A stretch of 64,000 nucleotides of DNA from an uncultured Flavobacteriaceae bacterium (GTDB taxonomy: Bacteria > Bacteroidota > Bacteroidia > Flavobacteriales > Flavobacteriaceae), in assembly GCA_947504035.1 (NCBI GenBank), contig CANNGA010000008.1, positions 124,001-188,000 of the forward strand, given 5' to 3'. Below the pieces are notes generated by a model. That model was not told the DNA's origin and did not search any database. It worked only from the letters and a program-made list of their open reading frames with translations. Shown piece by piece: positions 16,746 through 27,689 of the stretch (positions within the stretch are counted from its first letter, which is position 1; each line of letters begins with the position of its first letter). Both the position numbers and the translations under genes were made by a program.

Positions 16746-18524
16746 ATGATTTGTAAACTAAACTACATGTTGGTCTTATTGGTATTTTTTAGCCTATCTA
16801 AGACGCGTGCACAATCGCTTTTTGAAGTCCCATTACAAACACAAATAAACAAGGCTTCTTTGGTTGTAGAAGGCGAGGTGAAAGCAGTGGCGTCCTTTTG
16901 GAACACAGAAAAAACTATGATATATACCGTAAATACCATAGAAGTGCATAAAGTGTTTAAAGGGAAGTCAGCAGATTTTATAGAAATCGTTACCGATGGA
17001 GGTCTTGTAGACAATGTTGCTATAGAAGTGTCTCATGCTTTGGAATTGAAAGAAGGTGATGTTGGCTTTTTTACATTAGAAGAAAGTGCTGTTGCTTTGA
17101 AAAGAGCAGTTAAACGCACAGTTAAGCCTTACCGTGTATATAGCGGGATTCAAGGATTTTATGCGTATGATTTTCTTGATGATAGTGTGTCTAATATTTT
17201 CAGTTCATTTGGTGATGGGATGTCTCCTTTTTATGAAAAGATAAGTGCTGTAACTCAGGATGATTATACGATTTTGAAAGCGCAGAAGGCTTTAAAACAA
17301 AGTGATAGTGCTAAACGCAGTGTTAGGGTGCCTACAGGTATTTCATTTACACCAACCACAATAACTGCAGGAACCCAATCGGTGCTTACAATACGTGGAA
17401 GTGGTTTTGGTGCGAATAAAGGGGTTGTAGGGTTTAGAAATGCTGATGATGGAGGGGCTTCATTTGAAAACGCCTTGTCAAGTGAGATTTTAAGCTGGAC
17501 CGATACAGAAATTAGAGTTCATGTAACAGCTAATGCGGGTACGGGAACAGTACGCGTTATAACAACGGCTGGAGCGCGTGCAGAATCTTCGGCAATTTTG
17601 AACGTGAGTTATTCTCAACTTAATGTATCGACAGACGGTGAAGCGTTTGTATTGCAGCATGTCGACGATAATGGTTTAGGTGGTTATACGTTCGAGTTGA
17701 CACCTGGGGTGTTTAACGATACAGATGTTCCTGGAGCGCGGCAAGCTTTCTCAAGAGCGCTAAATAGATGGACGTGTGAAACTCTTGTAAATTGGGGTAT
17801 TAGTAATCAACCAAGTCAAGATGTTACACGGCAAGGGGCAGGGAACGTGGTTGCCTTCGATGGTGGTGGTTTCGAAAACTTGCCAGAGGGGTCTTTAGGA
17901 AGAACCATCACATCTCGTGTGGGAAGAACTTGTCCCTCTAGAGGAGAGCAATGGTATGTAGATGGTATAGATATTATATTTAATAAAGATGCTGATTGGT
18001 ATTTTGGCAATGGACCAATTCAAAATAATCAATTTGATTTCGAATCTGTAGCCTTACATGAACTTGGGCATGCGCATCTGCTAGATCATGTGATCGAACC
18101 TGGTAATTTAATGCACTTTAGGCGTAATGGAGGTGATTCGTCGTTTACTAGTATTGAACGTCGTATCGCCGAAGGGGGTAATGATGTACATCAAAGAAGT
18201 ATCACAAATCAAATATGTAATACCAATGTGATGACTAGTATTGAGGGTGAAAACTGTACATTAGATATTGCAACGCAAACCATTCCAGGTGTTACAATTT
18301 TTCCTAATCCGGCAAGAGATAACGTTTTTATAAAGCATGCAGGAGCAGCCTCTCGGTTAGATGTTAGGCTTTACGATGTTAGTGGGCGGTTAATTATGTA
18401 TAAAGACTTGCAGGGTGATGACACAACAAAACTGTTGGATGTGACACCTTTTAAGTCAGGTGTTTACATGCTAACGGTGGTGTCTAATGGTAAAAAAACG
18501 ACCCAAAAATTAATTTTAAATTAG
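16746..18524 (+). CDS. secreted metzincin metalloprotease with T9SS sorting domain (1 of 3)
   Basis: The 592-residue protein has a signal peptide, then an N-terminal domain of about 170 residues (SLVVEGEVKAVASFWN...VHKVFKGK) shared by all three paralogs. Next comes an IPT/TIG-like beta domain (about 195-285, FTPTTITAGTQSVLTIRGSGFG), a protease domain, and a T9SS C-terminal sorting domain (FPNPARDNVF, YDVSGRL, SGVYMLTV). The zinc site is HELGHAHLLDH (438-448), with NLMHF as the Met-turn. It should be exported through the outer membrane by T9SS. The substrate is unknown. It is convergent with pepP. Confidence 0.88.
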   Translation: MICKLNYMLVLLVFFSLSKTRAQSLFEVPLQTQINKASLVVEGEVKAVASFWNTEKTMIYTVNTIEVHKVFKGKSADFIEIVTDGGLVDNVAIEVSHALELKEGDVGFFTLEESAVALKRAVKRTVKPYRVYSGIQGFYAYDFLDDSVSNIFSSFGDGMSPFYEKISAVTQDDYTILKAQKALKQSDSAKRSVRVPTGISFTPTTITAGTQSVLTIRGSGFGANKGVVGFRNADDGGASFENALSSEILSWTDTEIRVHVTANAGTGTVRVITTAGARAESSAILNVSYSQLNVSTDGEAFVLQHVDDNGLGGYTFELTPGVFNDTDVPGARQAFSRALNRWTCETLVNWGISNQPSQDVTRQGAGNVVAFDGGGFENLPEGSLGRTITSRVGRTCPSRGEQWYVDGIDIIFNKDADWYFGNGPIQNNQFDFESVALHELGHAHLLDHVIEPGNLMHFRRNGGDSSFTSIERRIAEGGNDVHQRSITNQICNTNVMTSIEGENCTLDIATQTIPGVTIFPNPARDNVFIKHAGAASRLDVRLYDVSGRLIMYKDLQGDDTTKLLDVTPFKSGVYMLTVVSNGKKTTQKLILN

Positions 18525-18532
18525 CAATTCAA

Positions 18533-18582
18533 AATAGGTTTGACAGAAGCTGTGTTTCGGTTTTGCCAAACCTATTGTTTTT
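18533..18582. terminator. terminator hairpin between metzincin 1 and the M24 peptidase
   Basis: AATAGGTTTG (18533-18542) pairs with CAAACCTATT (18567-18576), followed by TGTTTTT. It lies between two convergent genes and may serve both. Confidence 0.6.
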
Positions 18583-19873
18583 AAGCCTGCATTAAAGTTT
18601 CTATCTCATCGGCTTCTATGGGAATGTTTTTCATTAGATTTATTGGTGCTCCCGTGTCTTGAATTACAACATCGTCCTCAAGTCTAATGCCGAAACCTTC
18701 TTCTGGAATATAAATGCCTGGTTCTACTGTAAGTACCATATTAGGTTGCATAGGTGTAGTGAGTAGGCCGTAATCGTGTGTATCTAAGCCTAAATGGTGA
18801 CTTGTACCATGCATAAAGTATTTTTTATAGGCAGGCCAATCTGGGTCTTCATGAGCAATATCGGCTTTGTCTAAGAGTCCTAGTTGTAATAATTCCGAAG
18901 TCATTAGTTGTCCTACTTCTTTGTTGTAAGACGTCCAATCTGTACCCGGTAAAAGCATTTTTGTAGCTTCGTTTTTAACATGTAGTACCGCGTTGTATAC
19001 TGCTTTTTGGCGTTTAGAAAAACGTCCAGATACAGGGATGGTTCGGGTCATGTCACTGGAATAATTAGCGTATTCTGCTGCGACATCCATTAAAATTAAA
19101 TCACCAGATTTACAGACGTTGTTATTTTGTATATAATGCAGTACGTTAGCATTGGCGCCAGAAGCAATGATTGGTGTGTAGGCGAAACCTTTAGATCTTT
19201 GTCTTATAAATTCATGAATGAATTCTGCTTCAATTTCATATTCTGTAACATTTGGTGTTACAAAATTAAGTACCCTTCTAAATCCTTTCTCGGTAAGGTT
19301 GCAGGCCTTTTGTATTAAAGCGATCTCTGTGTCTTCTTTAATGGCTCTAAGGCGCTGCAAAATAGGATTGCTCTTGGCAACAGCATGTGCAGGGTATTTA
19401 GCTTTTAGCCATTTTGTAAAGCGGTCTTCTCGCGTTTCTACATCTACAGTAGCTCTGTAGTGCTCGTTGGTATTAATGTAAATAGTGTCGCACTGTGTCA
19501 GTATTTCAAACATTACGCGTTCCATATCTTTTAACCAATAAACAGTTTGTATGCCACTGGTAGCGTAAGCGGCTTCTTTGGTTAATTTTTCGCCTTCCCA
19601 AACGGCAATGTGTGCGTTGGTTTCTTTTAGAAATAAGATTTCTCGATGTTTTAGTTTAGGGCAATCGGGAAACAAGACTAGGATGCTTTCTTCTTGATCT
19701 ACGCCGCTTAGATAAAAAATATCTCTATGTTGTTCAAAAGGAAGTGTGCTGTCCGCACTAATAGGGTAAATATCGTTGGAGTTAAAAACAGCCAAGCTTT
19801 TTGCTTGCATTTGTGCCGTGAATTTAGCTCTGTTTTTAATAAATAATGTAGGGTCTATAGTTTGGTATTTCAT
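18581..19873 (-). CDS. pepP: Xaa-Pro aminopeptidase (M24B, PepP type)
   Basis: The 430-residue cytosolic enzyme releases N-terminal residues preceding proline. It has the N-terminal AMP_N domain (FEQHRDIFYLSGVDQEESILVLFP) and a C-terminal pita-bread domain. Metal ligands are visible in ILMDVAAEY, SSDMTRTIP, HGTSHHLGLDTHD, LTVEPGIYIPEEG and IRLEDDVVI. Length and motif order are standard. It lies on the opposite strand between two secreted metzincin genes and has no obvious link to them. Confidence 0.93.
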   Translation of the reverse strand: MKYQTIDPTLFIKNRAKFTAQMQAKSLAVFNSNDIYPISADSTLPFEQHRDIFYLSGVDQEESILVLFPDCPKLKHREILFLKETNAHIAVWEGEKLTKEAAYATSGIQTVYWLKDMERVMFEILTQCDTIYINTNEHYRATVDVETREDRFTKWLKAKYPAHAVAKSNPILQRLRAIKEDTEIALIQKACNLTEKGFRRVLNFVTPNVTEYEIEAEFIHEFIRQRSKGFAYTPIIASGANANVLHYIQNNNVCKSGDLILMDVAAEYANYSSDMTRTIPVSGRFSKRQKAVYNAVLHVKNEATKMLLPGTDWTSYNKEVGQLMTSELLQLGLLDKADIAHEDPDWPAYKKYFMHGTSHHLGLDTHDYGLLTTPMQPNMVLTVEPGIYIPEEGFGIRLEDDVVIQDTGAPINLMKNIPIEADEIETLMQA

Positions 19874-20035
19874 AACATCTCTTTAGAGACACAAATTTAC
19901 AAAAGGAAATATCATAATGTGGTGTGTTAAAACGCTATATTGAAGCTTTTTTGTTATAAAATCTATAAAAAAGTTGCCTTTGGTACGTTGATCGGTTATA
20001 TTTACAGGTGATTAAATTTATTCCCTAGTTTTGCT

Positions 20036-21841
20036 ATGACCTCAAAAAGTTTAACGTGCGCAGTAGTGAGTGCTTTTTTTGCGCTACTATCTGTTGTGAA
20101 CGCACAAGTCTCTCTCCAAAAAATTCCTTTAGAAAAACAGGTTTTAAATTCTAATTTAGTGGTAGAAGGCAAGGTGGTTTCTAAAGCATCATTTTGGGAT
20201 GCCGCTCATAAAATGATTTACACAGCGCATACTGTTGAAGTTTATAAGGTCTTTAAAGGAAAATCTTTAGAAACTATTGAAATTTTAACCTTAGGTGGTT
20301 TTGTTGGATTAGATGGTATTACTGCATCTCATGCGTTGCAGCTGGATGCGGGCAGTATAGGGGTTTTTATGTTAAATGATGCGCATGCGACCTTAAGTTC
20401 AAACCATAAAAGTAAATGGCCTTTGTATAGAGCTTATAGTGGAATACAAGGTTTTTACAGTTATGACATGGCTAGCGATGAGGTGGCTAATGTCTTTAGT
20501 AAGCAAAATGGAATACAGACCGTATTTTATAAGACACTATGTGGGATTACCCAAAAGCAATATCAGGAAAAAAAAACCTTAACGTCTCTTGAGGCCTTAA
20601 GGAAACGGAGTGGTAAAAATGTAGCAGGAGTTCCATCTAATATTGCGTTTTCACCAACAACGATTTCTGCAGGAACAAAATCAATACTTACCATTACAGG
20701 TAATGGTTTTGGTACGAATAGGGGAAGTGTGGCGTTTAGAAATGCAGATAGTGGTGGATTTAATTTTGTAGATGCTTTAGATAGTCAGATTCTATCATGG
20801 TCTGATACCCAAATACGAGTTGAAGTGCCGGCTGATGCTGGTACGGGTGATATTGTAGTGAGGGATGCTGCCAGAGTGGGAAGGCGTTCTTCAGGAATTT
20901 TAACCATTATTTTTTCGGAAATTAATGTAGTGACAGAAAACAACGGTGCTTTTCAGGTTCAGCATTACAATGATAATGATTTAGGAGGGTATACATGGGA
21001 TTTAGAACAGCGCTTTTTTAATGATGCAGATCATCCAGGAGCACGATTAGCTTTTGAAAATGCAATTAATACGTGGCGTTGTGAAACAGATATTAATTGG
21101 GAGGTGAGTAATACGCCTAGTTCTGACACTACTAGTGAAGAAAGTGATCATATCGTAGCTTTTGATGGAGGGACTATAGAACAATTGCCTTCTGGGACAT
21201 TAGGGATTACTTTTTCTGGTTATACGGGTAGAGAATGTTCTAATGGTATATTTTGGGCAGTTGTTAGCTTAGATATCGTGTTTGATAGAGAGGCCAATTG
21301 GCATTTTGGAGATGATGATATACAAATAGGGCAATTTGATTTTGAATCGGTGGCACTTCATGAGTTAGGACATGCGCATCAATTAGGGCATGTTATAGAC
21401 CAGGGAAATCTTATGCATTTTGCAACGTTGAGCCAGAGTGTCAATAGAAATATGGATGATAATTCAATTGTAGGCGCGAATGGTGTGCAGTTACGAAGTA
21501 CAAATAATCGCATATGTGATCCAAACCTTCCTTTAATGACAAATTATGTTGGGAGTTGTTCTTTAGGAGTGGTCGATGATGACGATGCTATTTTAGAAAC
21601 GGGTTCTGTAATTGTTTTTCCTAACCCTGCAAAAGAAGAGTTGTTTATAAAAAATCAATCGTCTCAGGAACTCAATGCGATTTCTATTTTTGATTTAAGA
21701 GGACGACGTGTGTTTCATAAAGCTATAGAGACCTCGTTTGAAACGCAAACCATATCCATTCGAGATGTATCAAGAGGACTTTATATTATCGTAGTTTCAG
21801 TTGGAGATGATAGAGTGTCCTCTAAATTGGTGTTAGATTAA
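20036..21841 (+). CDS. secreted metzincin metalloprotease with T9SS sorting domain (2 of 3)
   Basis: The 601-residue protein repeats the order of the first paralog: signal peptide, shared N-terminal domain (NLVVEGKVVSKASFWD...VFKGKS), IPT/TIG-like domain (about 200-290, FSPTTISAGTKSILTITGNGFG), protease domain and sorting domain (FPNPAKEELF, FDLRGRR, SRGLYIIVV). The zinc motif is HELGHAHQLGH, beginning at H442, and NLMHF gives the Met-turn. Paralogs 2 and 3 share HAHQLGHVID, while copy 1 has HAHLLDHVIE. It is divergent from pepP. It is probably secreted by T9SS; the target is unknown. Confidence 0.88.
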   Translation: MTSKSLTCAVVSAFFALLSVVNAQVSLQKIPLEKQVLNSNLVVEGKVVSKASFWDAAHKMIYTAHTVEVYKVFKGKSLETIEILTLGGFVGLDGITASHALQLDAGSIGVFMLNDAHATLSSNHKSKWPLYRAYSGIQGFYSYDMASDEVANVFSKQNGIQTVFYKTLCGITQKQYQEKKTLTSLEALRKRSGKNVAGVPSNIAFSPTTISAGTKSILTITGNGFGTNRGSVAFRNADSGGFNFVDALDSQILSWSDTQIRVEVPADAGTGDIVVRDAARVGRRSSGILTIIFSEINVVTENNGAFQVQHYNDNDLGGYTWDLEQRFFNDADHPGARLAFENAINTWRCETDINWEVSNTPSSDTTSEESDHIVAFDGGTIEQLPSGTLGITFSGYTGRECSNGIFWAVVSLDIVFDREANWHFGDDDIQIGQFDFESVALHELGHAHQLGHVIDQGNLMHFATLSQSVNRNMDDNSIVGANGVQLRSTNNRICDPNLPLMTNYVGSCSLGVVDDDDAILETGSVIVFPNPAKEELFIKNQSSQELNAISIFDLRGRRVFHKAIETSFETQTISIRDVSRGLYIIVVSVGDDRVSSKLVLD

Positions 21842-22057
21842 CTGTTTCATTTTTAGGATAAAAGCGTGTGTTTTTTGTAAAATGGAAAATTTATACTACA
21901 AATTTTTAACGTTTAAAATAGTTCTTTAAAATTTCTTCTTTATAATTGGTTTTATTCTAGTAAGCTACATATGTTTGCAACATTAAATGTTTTGTTGTTG
22001 TTAAAAACGTCCAAAAAGTGTTCGTGGTCGTATATCGAATAAATCTCATGTAACTTG

Positions 22058-23881
22058 ATGAAAAACAGTGTAGTAATTTACTTATCAGTACTCTTGATGT
22101 GTTTTAATTTTAACATATCTAAGGCGCAAGGAGGAATGTTGAAGGAGGTGTCGCTAGAGCGACAAATAGAAGCGTCAGATTTGGTTGTCGAGGGGCGTGT
22201 AGTAGGCGCGAAATCGATTTGGAACAGTGCTAAAGATAATATTTATACTTTATACACTATAGAAATCTATAAAGTGTTTAAAGGTGTGCCTTTAGAATTT
22301 ATAGATGTTGTTGTTACAGGAGGTCGTGTTGGAGATGTGGAACAAGTACTTTTGCCAAATTTGCATTTGGAAGTTAATGCAGTAGGCATTTTTACGTTAT
22401 TTGAACAAGAGGATTTAGGAAAGATCTTGTCTAACAATACTCTAGGTTATAAAAAATATGTGGTTTACAGTAGTCTACAAGGGTTTTATGCGCATAATGC
22501 GCAGCAAAATAGTTATGGTAATGTATATTTAAAATCTGGATTGCCTTTACAGTCTTTTTACGATAAAATAGAAGCACTTACTCAACGTGAGATGGTATCT
22601 ATAGGGCAATTAAACGTGTTAAAGACGAAACCTCAGGGGGTAGCTAAAAGAGCGGCTTTCATACCAGAAGCGATTACATTTTTACCAACAACAGTAACCG
22701 CAGGTAATTCTACATTATTAACGATAAACGGTTCTGGATTTGGAACAATAAGAGGCGCTGTAGATTTTAGAAACGCAGATACAGGTGGGCGCATCGTTAG
22801 CGGTGAAGCTCCAATTTATAGAGAGGCTTTAAGTCGTCAAATTGTTTCTTGGACAGATAGCCAAATTAGAGTGATTGTTCCTTTTTGGGCAGGCACTGGA
22901 GATATAAGAGTTCGCAATTCAGACGGAACGCAAGGGGTGTCTGTTTCATCGCTTACGGTTGATGCCGCGATTATTAATGATAGTGAAGGGCGCCGTGCAC
23001 AACACGTTTCGCTAAATAATACAGGTAATATAACTTGGCAATTTAACACACAATTTGATGCCAATACTTTGGCAAAGACGTCTTTTTTAAGAGCTTTAGA
23101 TACTTGGCGATGTGAAACCCGAATTCATTGGGAGATGGATGCCAATACAAGTCCTGTATCCAGAAGTGCATCCGATGGTATTAACATTATTACCTTCGAT
23201 ACAGCTTCTAATCCTTTGCCTGAAGGTGTTTTAGGGGTAACGAATTATTTTATTGTATTTTGTGGAGGAGAGCGTGGTGCTGTAACAGAAATAGATATCG
23301 TGTTTAATGACAATTTGAATGACCCGTCAACAGTACCAGTAGAATCTTGGTATTTTGGAGAAAACCCTAATGGTATAAACTTTGTACAGTGGGATTTTCA
23401 AAGTGTAGCTTTACATGAGCTTGGGCATGCGCACCAGCTTGGACATGTGATAGATACCGATGATGTGATGCATTTTGCCATTTCTAATTTTGAAATTCAA
23501 AGAGGTTTAAATCTACATAATATCGAAGCTGCTCAAAATATTCAAAATGTAGGTACAACAGCTTTTGTCTGCGGTTTTTCTAGGATGACAGACTATAACG
23601 GCGCCTGTGTTTTAAATACTGATATATCAGAATTAGAGGAAGAAGAAGTCTCTGTCTATCCTAATCCGGCACAATCACAATTCTACATAAATACAACTTC
23701 AGCAGTGTCCAATTTAGATTATGCTGAGTTGTATGATATTAGCGGCAGGCGTGTTAAAACTGTTGCTCTGACCTCTAATAAACAGCTTGTGGATGTAGCA
23801 GAATTGCAGTCTGGTGTCTATTTTGTCTCTGTAGTTTTAAAAACACAAGTGTCTAAAAGTCTGCGATTAGTTATAGATTAG
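22058..23881 (+). CDS. secreted metzincin metalloprotease with T9SS sorting domain (3 of 3)
   Basis: The 607-residue protein is the third copy, 216 bp after the second. A TTG codon directly precedes the ATG at 22058, so the ATG is chosen. Order is as in its paralogs: signal peptide, N-terminal domain (DLVVEGRVVGAKSIWN), IPT/TIG-like domain (FLPTTVTAGNSTLLTINGSG), protease domain with HELGHAHQLGH from H453 and DVMHF, and sorting domain (YPNPAQSQFY, YDISGRRV, SGVYFVSVV). The IPT domain has an insertion (GRIVSGEAPIYREAL) compared with copies 1 and 2. The catalytic residues are intact, so it should be active. Confidence 0.88.
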   Translation: MKNSVVIYLSVLLMCFNFNISKAQGGMLKEVSLERQIEASDLVVEGRVVGAKSIWNSAKDNIYTLYTIEIYKVFKGVPLEFIDVVVTGGRVGDVEQVLLPNLHLEVNAVGIFTLFEQEDLGKILSNNTLGYKKYVVYSSLQGFYAHNAQQNSYGNVYLKSGLPLQSFYDKIEALTQREMVSIGQLNVLKTKPQGVAKRAAFIPEAITFLPTTVTAGNSTLLTINGSGFGTIRGAVDFRNADTGGRIVSGEAPIYREALSRQIVSWTDSQIRVIVPFWAGTGDIRVRNSDGTQGVSVSSLTVDAAIINDSEGRRAQHVSLNNTGNITWQFNTQFDANTLAKTSFLRALDTWRCETRIHWEMDANTSPVSRSASDGINIITFDTASNPLPEGVLGVTNYFIVFCGGERGAVTEIDIVFNDNLNDPSTVPVESWYFGENPNGINFVQWDFQSVALHELGHAHQLGHVIDTDDVMHFAISNFEIQRGLNLHNIEAAQNIQNVGTTAFVCGFSRMTDYNGACVLNTDISELEEEEVSVYPNPAQSQFYINTTSAVSNLDYAELYDISGRRVKTVALTSNKQLVDVAELQSGVYFVSVVLKTQVSKSLRLVID

Positions 23882-24100
23882 TTTTCTACGTATTTTGAGG
23901 GAATGTTAAATTAATTTTGACTTTACTGTTTTGTAGGTGCTAAAGTGTTGGTTTTAATTTTTTTGTATTACTAAATGATCTAAAACATACGCTGATCTAT
24001 ATTTGTTTACACTTCAAAATTAGGGCGTATTGAATTACGTATTTGTCTAAGTATTATTACTTATAATTATTCTAAATAACAACTTTAACTGTACATCCTT

Positions 24101-24130
24101 TTGTCATGAGCGTATTGTAAATTATCTTTG
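24101..24130 (+). promoter_or_regulatory. sdhCAB promoter, canonical Bacteroidota form
   Basis: TTG (24101-24103), a 19-base spacer, then TATCTTTG (24123-24130) match the TTG-N19-TAnnTTTG form. The sdhC start lies 28 bases downstream of the box, so it should drive the succinate dehydrogenase operon. Confidence 0.75.
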
Positions 24131-24158
24131 CGTAACAATACATTAACTACACGTAATA

Positions 24159-24833
24159 ATGGCCGGATTTTTTAAATCTTCGATTGGAAGGAAAGTAGCA
24201 ATGGCGCTTTCAGCATTCTTCCTTATGTTTTTTTTGCTTCAACACTTAGCAATTAACTTATTATCACTTTTTAGTGCAGACACCTTTAATGAAGTGTCTC
24301 ATTTTATGGGGACAAACCCTATAGTCCAGTTTGTCTTACAACCTGTTCTTATTTTTGCAGTAGTATTTCACTTTGTTATGGGTTTTGTTTTAGAATTAAA
24401 AAACAAAAAAGCAAATGGTGTAAGCTATGCTCAAAATAATGGTGCGGCAAACTCGTCTTGGGTCAGTAGAAATATGATATACAGTGGACTTGTTATCCTC
24501 GCTTTTATCGTTTTACACTTTATTGATTTTTGGTTCCCAGAGATAAACACCAAGTATATTGTTGGTGATATGTCTGGAATGCATGATGGTGGCTTTAGAT
24601 ACTACCATGAACTGGTAGAGAAATTTCATAATCCTATACGCGTTCTAGCTTATGTGATTTCATTTGTACTTTTAGGATTGCACTTAGCACATGGATTTAC
24701 TTCTGCATTCCAATCGGTTGGATCATCAGCAGGACGTAAGCAAACATTACAAACTATAGGTAAAGCCTATTCTATTTTAATTCCTTTAGGGTTTATTATA
24801 GTTGCAGTCTTTCATTTTTTAACACATAAATAA
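24159..24833 (+). CDS. sdhC: succinate dehydrogenase cytochrome b subunit (single membrane anchor)
   Basis: The 224-residue integral membrane protein has about five hydrophobic helices, with histidines in [35 protein letters not shown] and AVFHFLTHK available as heme b ligands. This is the type in which one polypeptide replaces SdhC and SdhD, as in Bacteroidota and epsilonproteobacterial enzymes. It anchors SdhAB and passes electrons to menaquinone. It is the first gene of sdhCAB, 20 bp before sdhA. Confidence 0.93.
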   Translation: MAGFFKSSIGRKVAMALSAFFLMFFLLQHLAINLLSLFSADTFNEVSHFMGTNPIVQFVLQPVLIFAVVFHFVMGFVLELKNKKANGVSYAQNNGAANSSWVSRNMIYSGLVILAFIVLHFIDFWFPEINTKYIVGDMSGMHDGGFRYYHELVEKFHNPIRVLAYVISFVLLGLHLAHGFTSAFQSVGSSAGRKQTLQTIGKAYSILIPLGFIIVAVFHFLTHK

Positions 24834-24853
24834 CCATTAATCTTAAATATACT

Positions 24854-26866
24854 ATGGCTTTAGATTCAAAAGTACCAAAGGGTCCAATTAAAGATAAATG
24901 GACTGATTATAAAAATAAAATTAACCTTGTAAACCCTGCCAATAAGCGTCATATAGATGTTATTGTCGTAGGTACAGGTCTTGCTGGAGGTTCTGCTGCA
25001 GCAACATTAGCAGAGCTTGGCTATAATGTTAAAGCATTTGCTTACCAAGATTCACCAAGACGTGCGCACTCTATTGCAGCACAAGGAGGAATCAATGCCG
25101 CAAAAAATTACCAAGGCGATGGCGATTCTACGTACCGTCTTTTTTACGATACTGTAAAAGGGGGCGATTACCGTTCTCGTGAAGCTAACGTACACCGTTT
25201 GGCTGAGGTGTCTACGAATATCATCGACCAATGTGTGGCACAAGGTGTGCCTTTTGCACGTGATTATGGAGGGCTTTTAGATAACCGTTCTTTTGGAGGG
25301 GTTTTAGTATCTCGAACATTTTACGCTAAAGGGCAAACAGGACAGCAATTATTATTAGGGGCTTATTCTGCAATGAACCGCCAAATAGCTCGTGGTAAGA
25401 TTGAAATGTTTAACCGTCATGAAATGCTAGATTTAGTAAAGGTAGACGGTAAGGCTAGAGGTATTATTGCAAGAAACTTAATCACAGGAGAAATAGAACG
25501 CCATTCTGCACATGCAGTGGTTATCGCTTCTGGAGGGTATGGAAATGTATATTTCTTATCAACAAATGCCATGGGATCTAACGTATCCGCAGGATGGAAA
25601 ATTCATAAGAAAGGCGCATTTTTTGCAAACCCATGTTATACACAAATTCACCCAACGTGTATTCCACGTTCTGGAGATTATCAGTCTAAATTAACGTTAA
25701 TGTCTGAATCTTTACGTAACGATGGACGTATATGGGTGCCTAAGAACATGGATGATGTAAAAGCTATTCGTGAGGGCAGAAAGAAACCAACAGATTTATC
25801 TGAAGACGAAAGAGATTATTACTTAGAGCGTAGATATCCTGCTTTTGGTAACTTAGTACCTCGTGATGTTGCTTCTAGAGCTGCAAAAGAGCGTTGTGAT
25901 GCTGGTTATGGCGTAAATGCTACAGGAGAGGCGGTCTATTTAGATTTTGCATCTGCTATTATTCGCTACGGTGAGGAGCAGGCAAAAGTTAAAAATATGA
26001 CTAATGCTTCCGATGCAGATATACAAACATTAGGAAAAGCGATCGTAAAGGCGAAATATGGAAACTTATTTCAAATGTACGAGAAGATTGTAGATGAGAA
26101 TCCGTATGAAACGCCTATGATGATTTACCCAGCAGTACACTACACCATGGGAGGTGTTTGGGTAGATTATAACCTCATGACTACAGTGCCTGGATTGTAT
26201 TGTATTGGAGAGGCGAATTTCTCAGACCACGGTGCTAACCGATTGGGGGCATCTGCGCTAATGCAAGGTTTAGCAGATGGTTATTTTGTATTGCCATATA
26301 CGATAGGCGATTACTTATCTGATGATATTAGAACGGGGAAAATTTCAACCGATACTAAAGAATTTGAAGCCGCTGAGAATGAAGTAAAAGAACGTATCGA
26401 ATTCTTTGTAAATAATAAAGGGACTAAGTCTGTAGATTATTTCCATAAGAAACTTGGTAAAGTTATGTGGGAGAAATGTGGAATGTCTCGTAACGAAAAA
26501 GGCTTGAAAGAAGCGATGGTTGAAATTAAAGCTATTCGCGAAGAGTTCTGGAAAGAAGTTTCTGTACCTGGAGGTGCTCATGAAATGAATCCTGAACTTG
26601 AAAAAGCTGGACGTGTTGCAGATTTCTTAGAATTAGGAGAGTTGTTTGCTAAAGATGCCTTAACGCGAGAAGAATCTTGTGGAGGTCACTTTAGAGAAGA
26701 ATCTGCTGAAGAATCTGGACCACAAAAAGGCGAAGCGAAACGTAATGATGAAGCATTTGCGTTTGTTTCTGCTTGGGAATATAAAGGAGAACCAGCTGAA
26801 GCGGTACTACATAAAGAAGAATTAGAGTTTAATGATATTGAACTGAAACAACGTTCATACAAATAA
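24854..26866 (+). CDS. sdhA: succinate dehydrogenase/fumarate reductase flavoprotein subunit
   Basis: The 670-residue catalytic subunit oxidises succinate to fumarate with covalent FAD. The FAD-binding start is [16 protein letters not shown] (near 39-54). The probable FAD-linking His is H72 in [15 protein letters not shown]. Substrate-side residues are in the [21 protein letters not shown] region, and the C-terminal helical domain ends with [17 protein letters not shown]. It binds SdhB on the cytoplasmic face. It lies between sdhC (20 bp) and sdhB (10 bp). The 670-residue length fits this membrane-anchor class. Confidence 0.97.
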   Translation: MALDSKVPKGPIKDKWTDYKNKINLVNPANKRHIDVIVVGTGLAGGSAAATLAELGYNVKAFAYQDSPRRAHSIAAQGGINAAKNYQGDGDSTYRLFYDTVKGGDYRSREANVHRLAEVSTNIIDQCVAQGVPFARDYGGLLDNRSFGGVLVSRTFYAKGQTGQQLLLGAYSAMNRQIARGKIEMFNRHEMLDLVKVDGKARGIIARNLITGEIERHSAHAVVIASGGYGNVYFLSTNAMGSNVSAGWKIHKKGAFFANPCYTQIHPTCIPRSGDYQSKLTLMSESLRNDGRIWVPKNMDDVKAIREGRKKPTDLSEDERDYYLERRYPAFGNLVPRDVASRAAKERCDAGYGVNATGEAVYLDFASAIIRYGEEQAKVKNMTNASDADIQTLGKAIVKAKYGNLFQMYEKIVDENPYETPMMIYPAVHYTMGGVWVDYNLMTTVPGLYCIGEANFSDHGANRLGASALMQGLADGYFVLPYTIGDYLSDDIRTGKISTDTKEFEAAENEVKERIEFFVNNKGTKSVDYFHKKLGKVMWEKCGMSRNEKGLKEAMVEIKAIREEFWKEVSVPGGAHEMNPELEKAGRVADFLELGELFAKDALTREESCGGHFREESAEESGPQKGEAKRNDEAFAFVSAWEYKGEPAEAVLHKEELEFNDIELKQRSYK

Positions 26867-26876
26867 GATTGGCATT

Positions 26877-27617
26877 ATGAATTTAACACTTAAAATTTGG
26901 AGACAGAAAGACTCGAATGCAAAGGGTCAAATGGTCGATTACAAGGTTACTGAAATCTCAGAGCATATGTCATTTTTAGAAATGATGGATGTTTTAAATG
27001 AGCAATTGATCGCATCTGGAGAAGATCCTGTAGCTTTCGATCATGATTGTAGAGAAGGGATCTGTGGTATGTGTTCTATGTATATTAACGGTGAAGCACA
27101 TGGGCCAGACAGAGGCGTTACAACATGCCAGTTGCATATGCGTATGTTTAAAGATGGAGATACCATAACAATAGAGCCTTTTAGAGCAGGTGCATTTCCT
27201 GTGGTTAAAGATTTAGCTGTAGATAGAAGTGCGTTCGATAGAATACAGCATGCTGGAGGCTATATATCGGTTAACACATCTGGTAATACCCAAGATGCAA
27301 ATGCCATTCCAATTCCTAAACATGATGCAGATTTAGCTATGGATGCAGCAACATGTATTGGTTGTGGAGCTTGTGTTGCAACTTGTAAAAACTCATCTGC
27401 CATGCTATTTGTAGGGGCTAAAGTATCGCAGTATGCATTACTACCACAAGGACAAGTAGAAGCCGCAGATCGTGTTAAAAACATGGTTGCGCAAATGGAT
27501 TTAGAAGGTTTTGGTAACTGTACCAACACAGGAGCCTGTGAAGTAGAGTGCCCTAAAGGCATTTCTTTAGATAATATTGCTAGAATGAACAGAGAGCTGA
27601 TGAAGGCTTCTGTTTAA
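26877..27617 (+). CDS. sdhB: succinate dehydrogenase iron-sulfur subunit
   Basis: The 246-residue protein carries three Fe-S clusters that wire FAD to heme b. The [2Fe-2S] ligands are C58, C63, C66 (CREGICGMC) and C84 (TTCQLH). The ferredoxin part has [11 protein letters not shown] and [14 protein letters not shown] for the [4Fe-4S] and [3Fe-4S] clusters. Cluster supply probably depends on the suf operon at the left of the window. It ends the sdh operon and is followed by a strong bidirectional terminator. Confidence 0.97.
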   Translation: MNLTLKIWRQKDSNAKGQMVDYKVTEISEHMSFLEMMDVLNEQLIASGEDPVAFDHDCREGICGMCSMYINGEAHGPDRGVTTCQLHMRMFKDGDTITIEPFRAGAFPVVKDLAVDRSAFDRIQHAGGYISVNTSGNTQDANAIPIPKHDADLAMDAATCIGCGACVATCKNSSAMLFVGAKVSQYALLPQGQVEAADRVKNMVAQMDLEGFGNCTNTGACEVECPKGISLDNIARMNRELMKASV

Positions 27618-27633
27618 GACTATAAAATCCAAT

Positions 27634-27673
27634 AAAAAAAGCCTCAAATCTCTAGAGATTTGAGGCTTTTTTT
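27634..27673. terminator. bidirectional terminator, 40-bp perfect palindrome
   Basis: Seven A, GCCTCAAATCTC, and the exact reverse complement form a gapless 40-bp inverted repeat centred on CTAG, with T runs on both strands. It separates convergent sdhB and the lipoprotein gene at 27690. Confidence 0.9.
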
Positions 27674-27689
27674 ATTGTAAAGAAAACGT

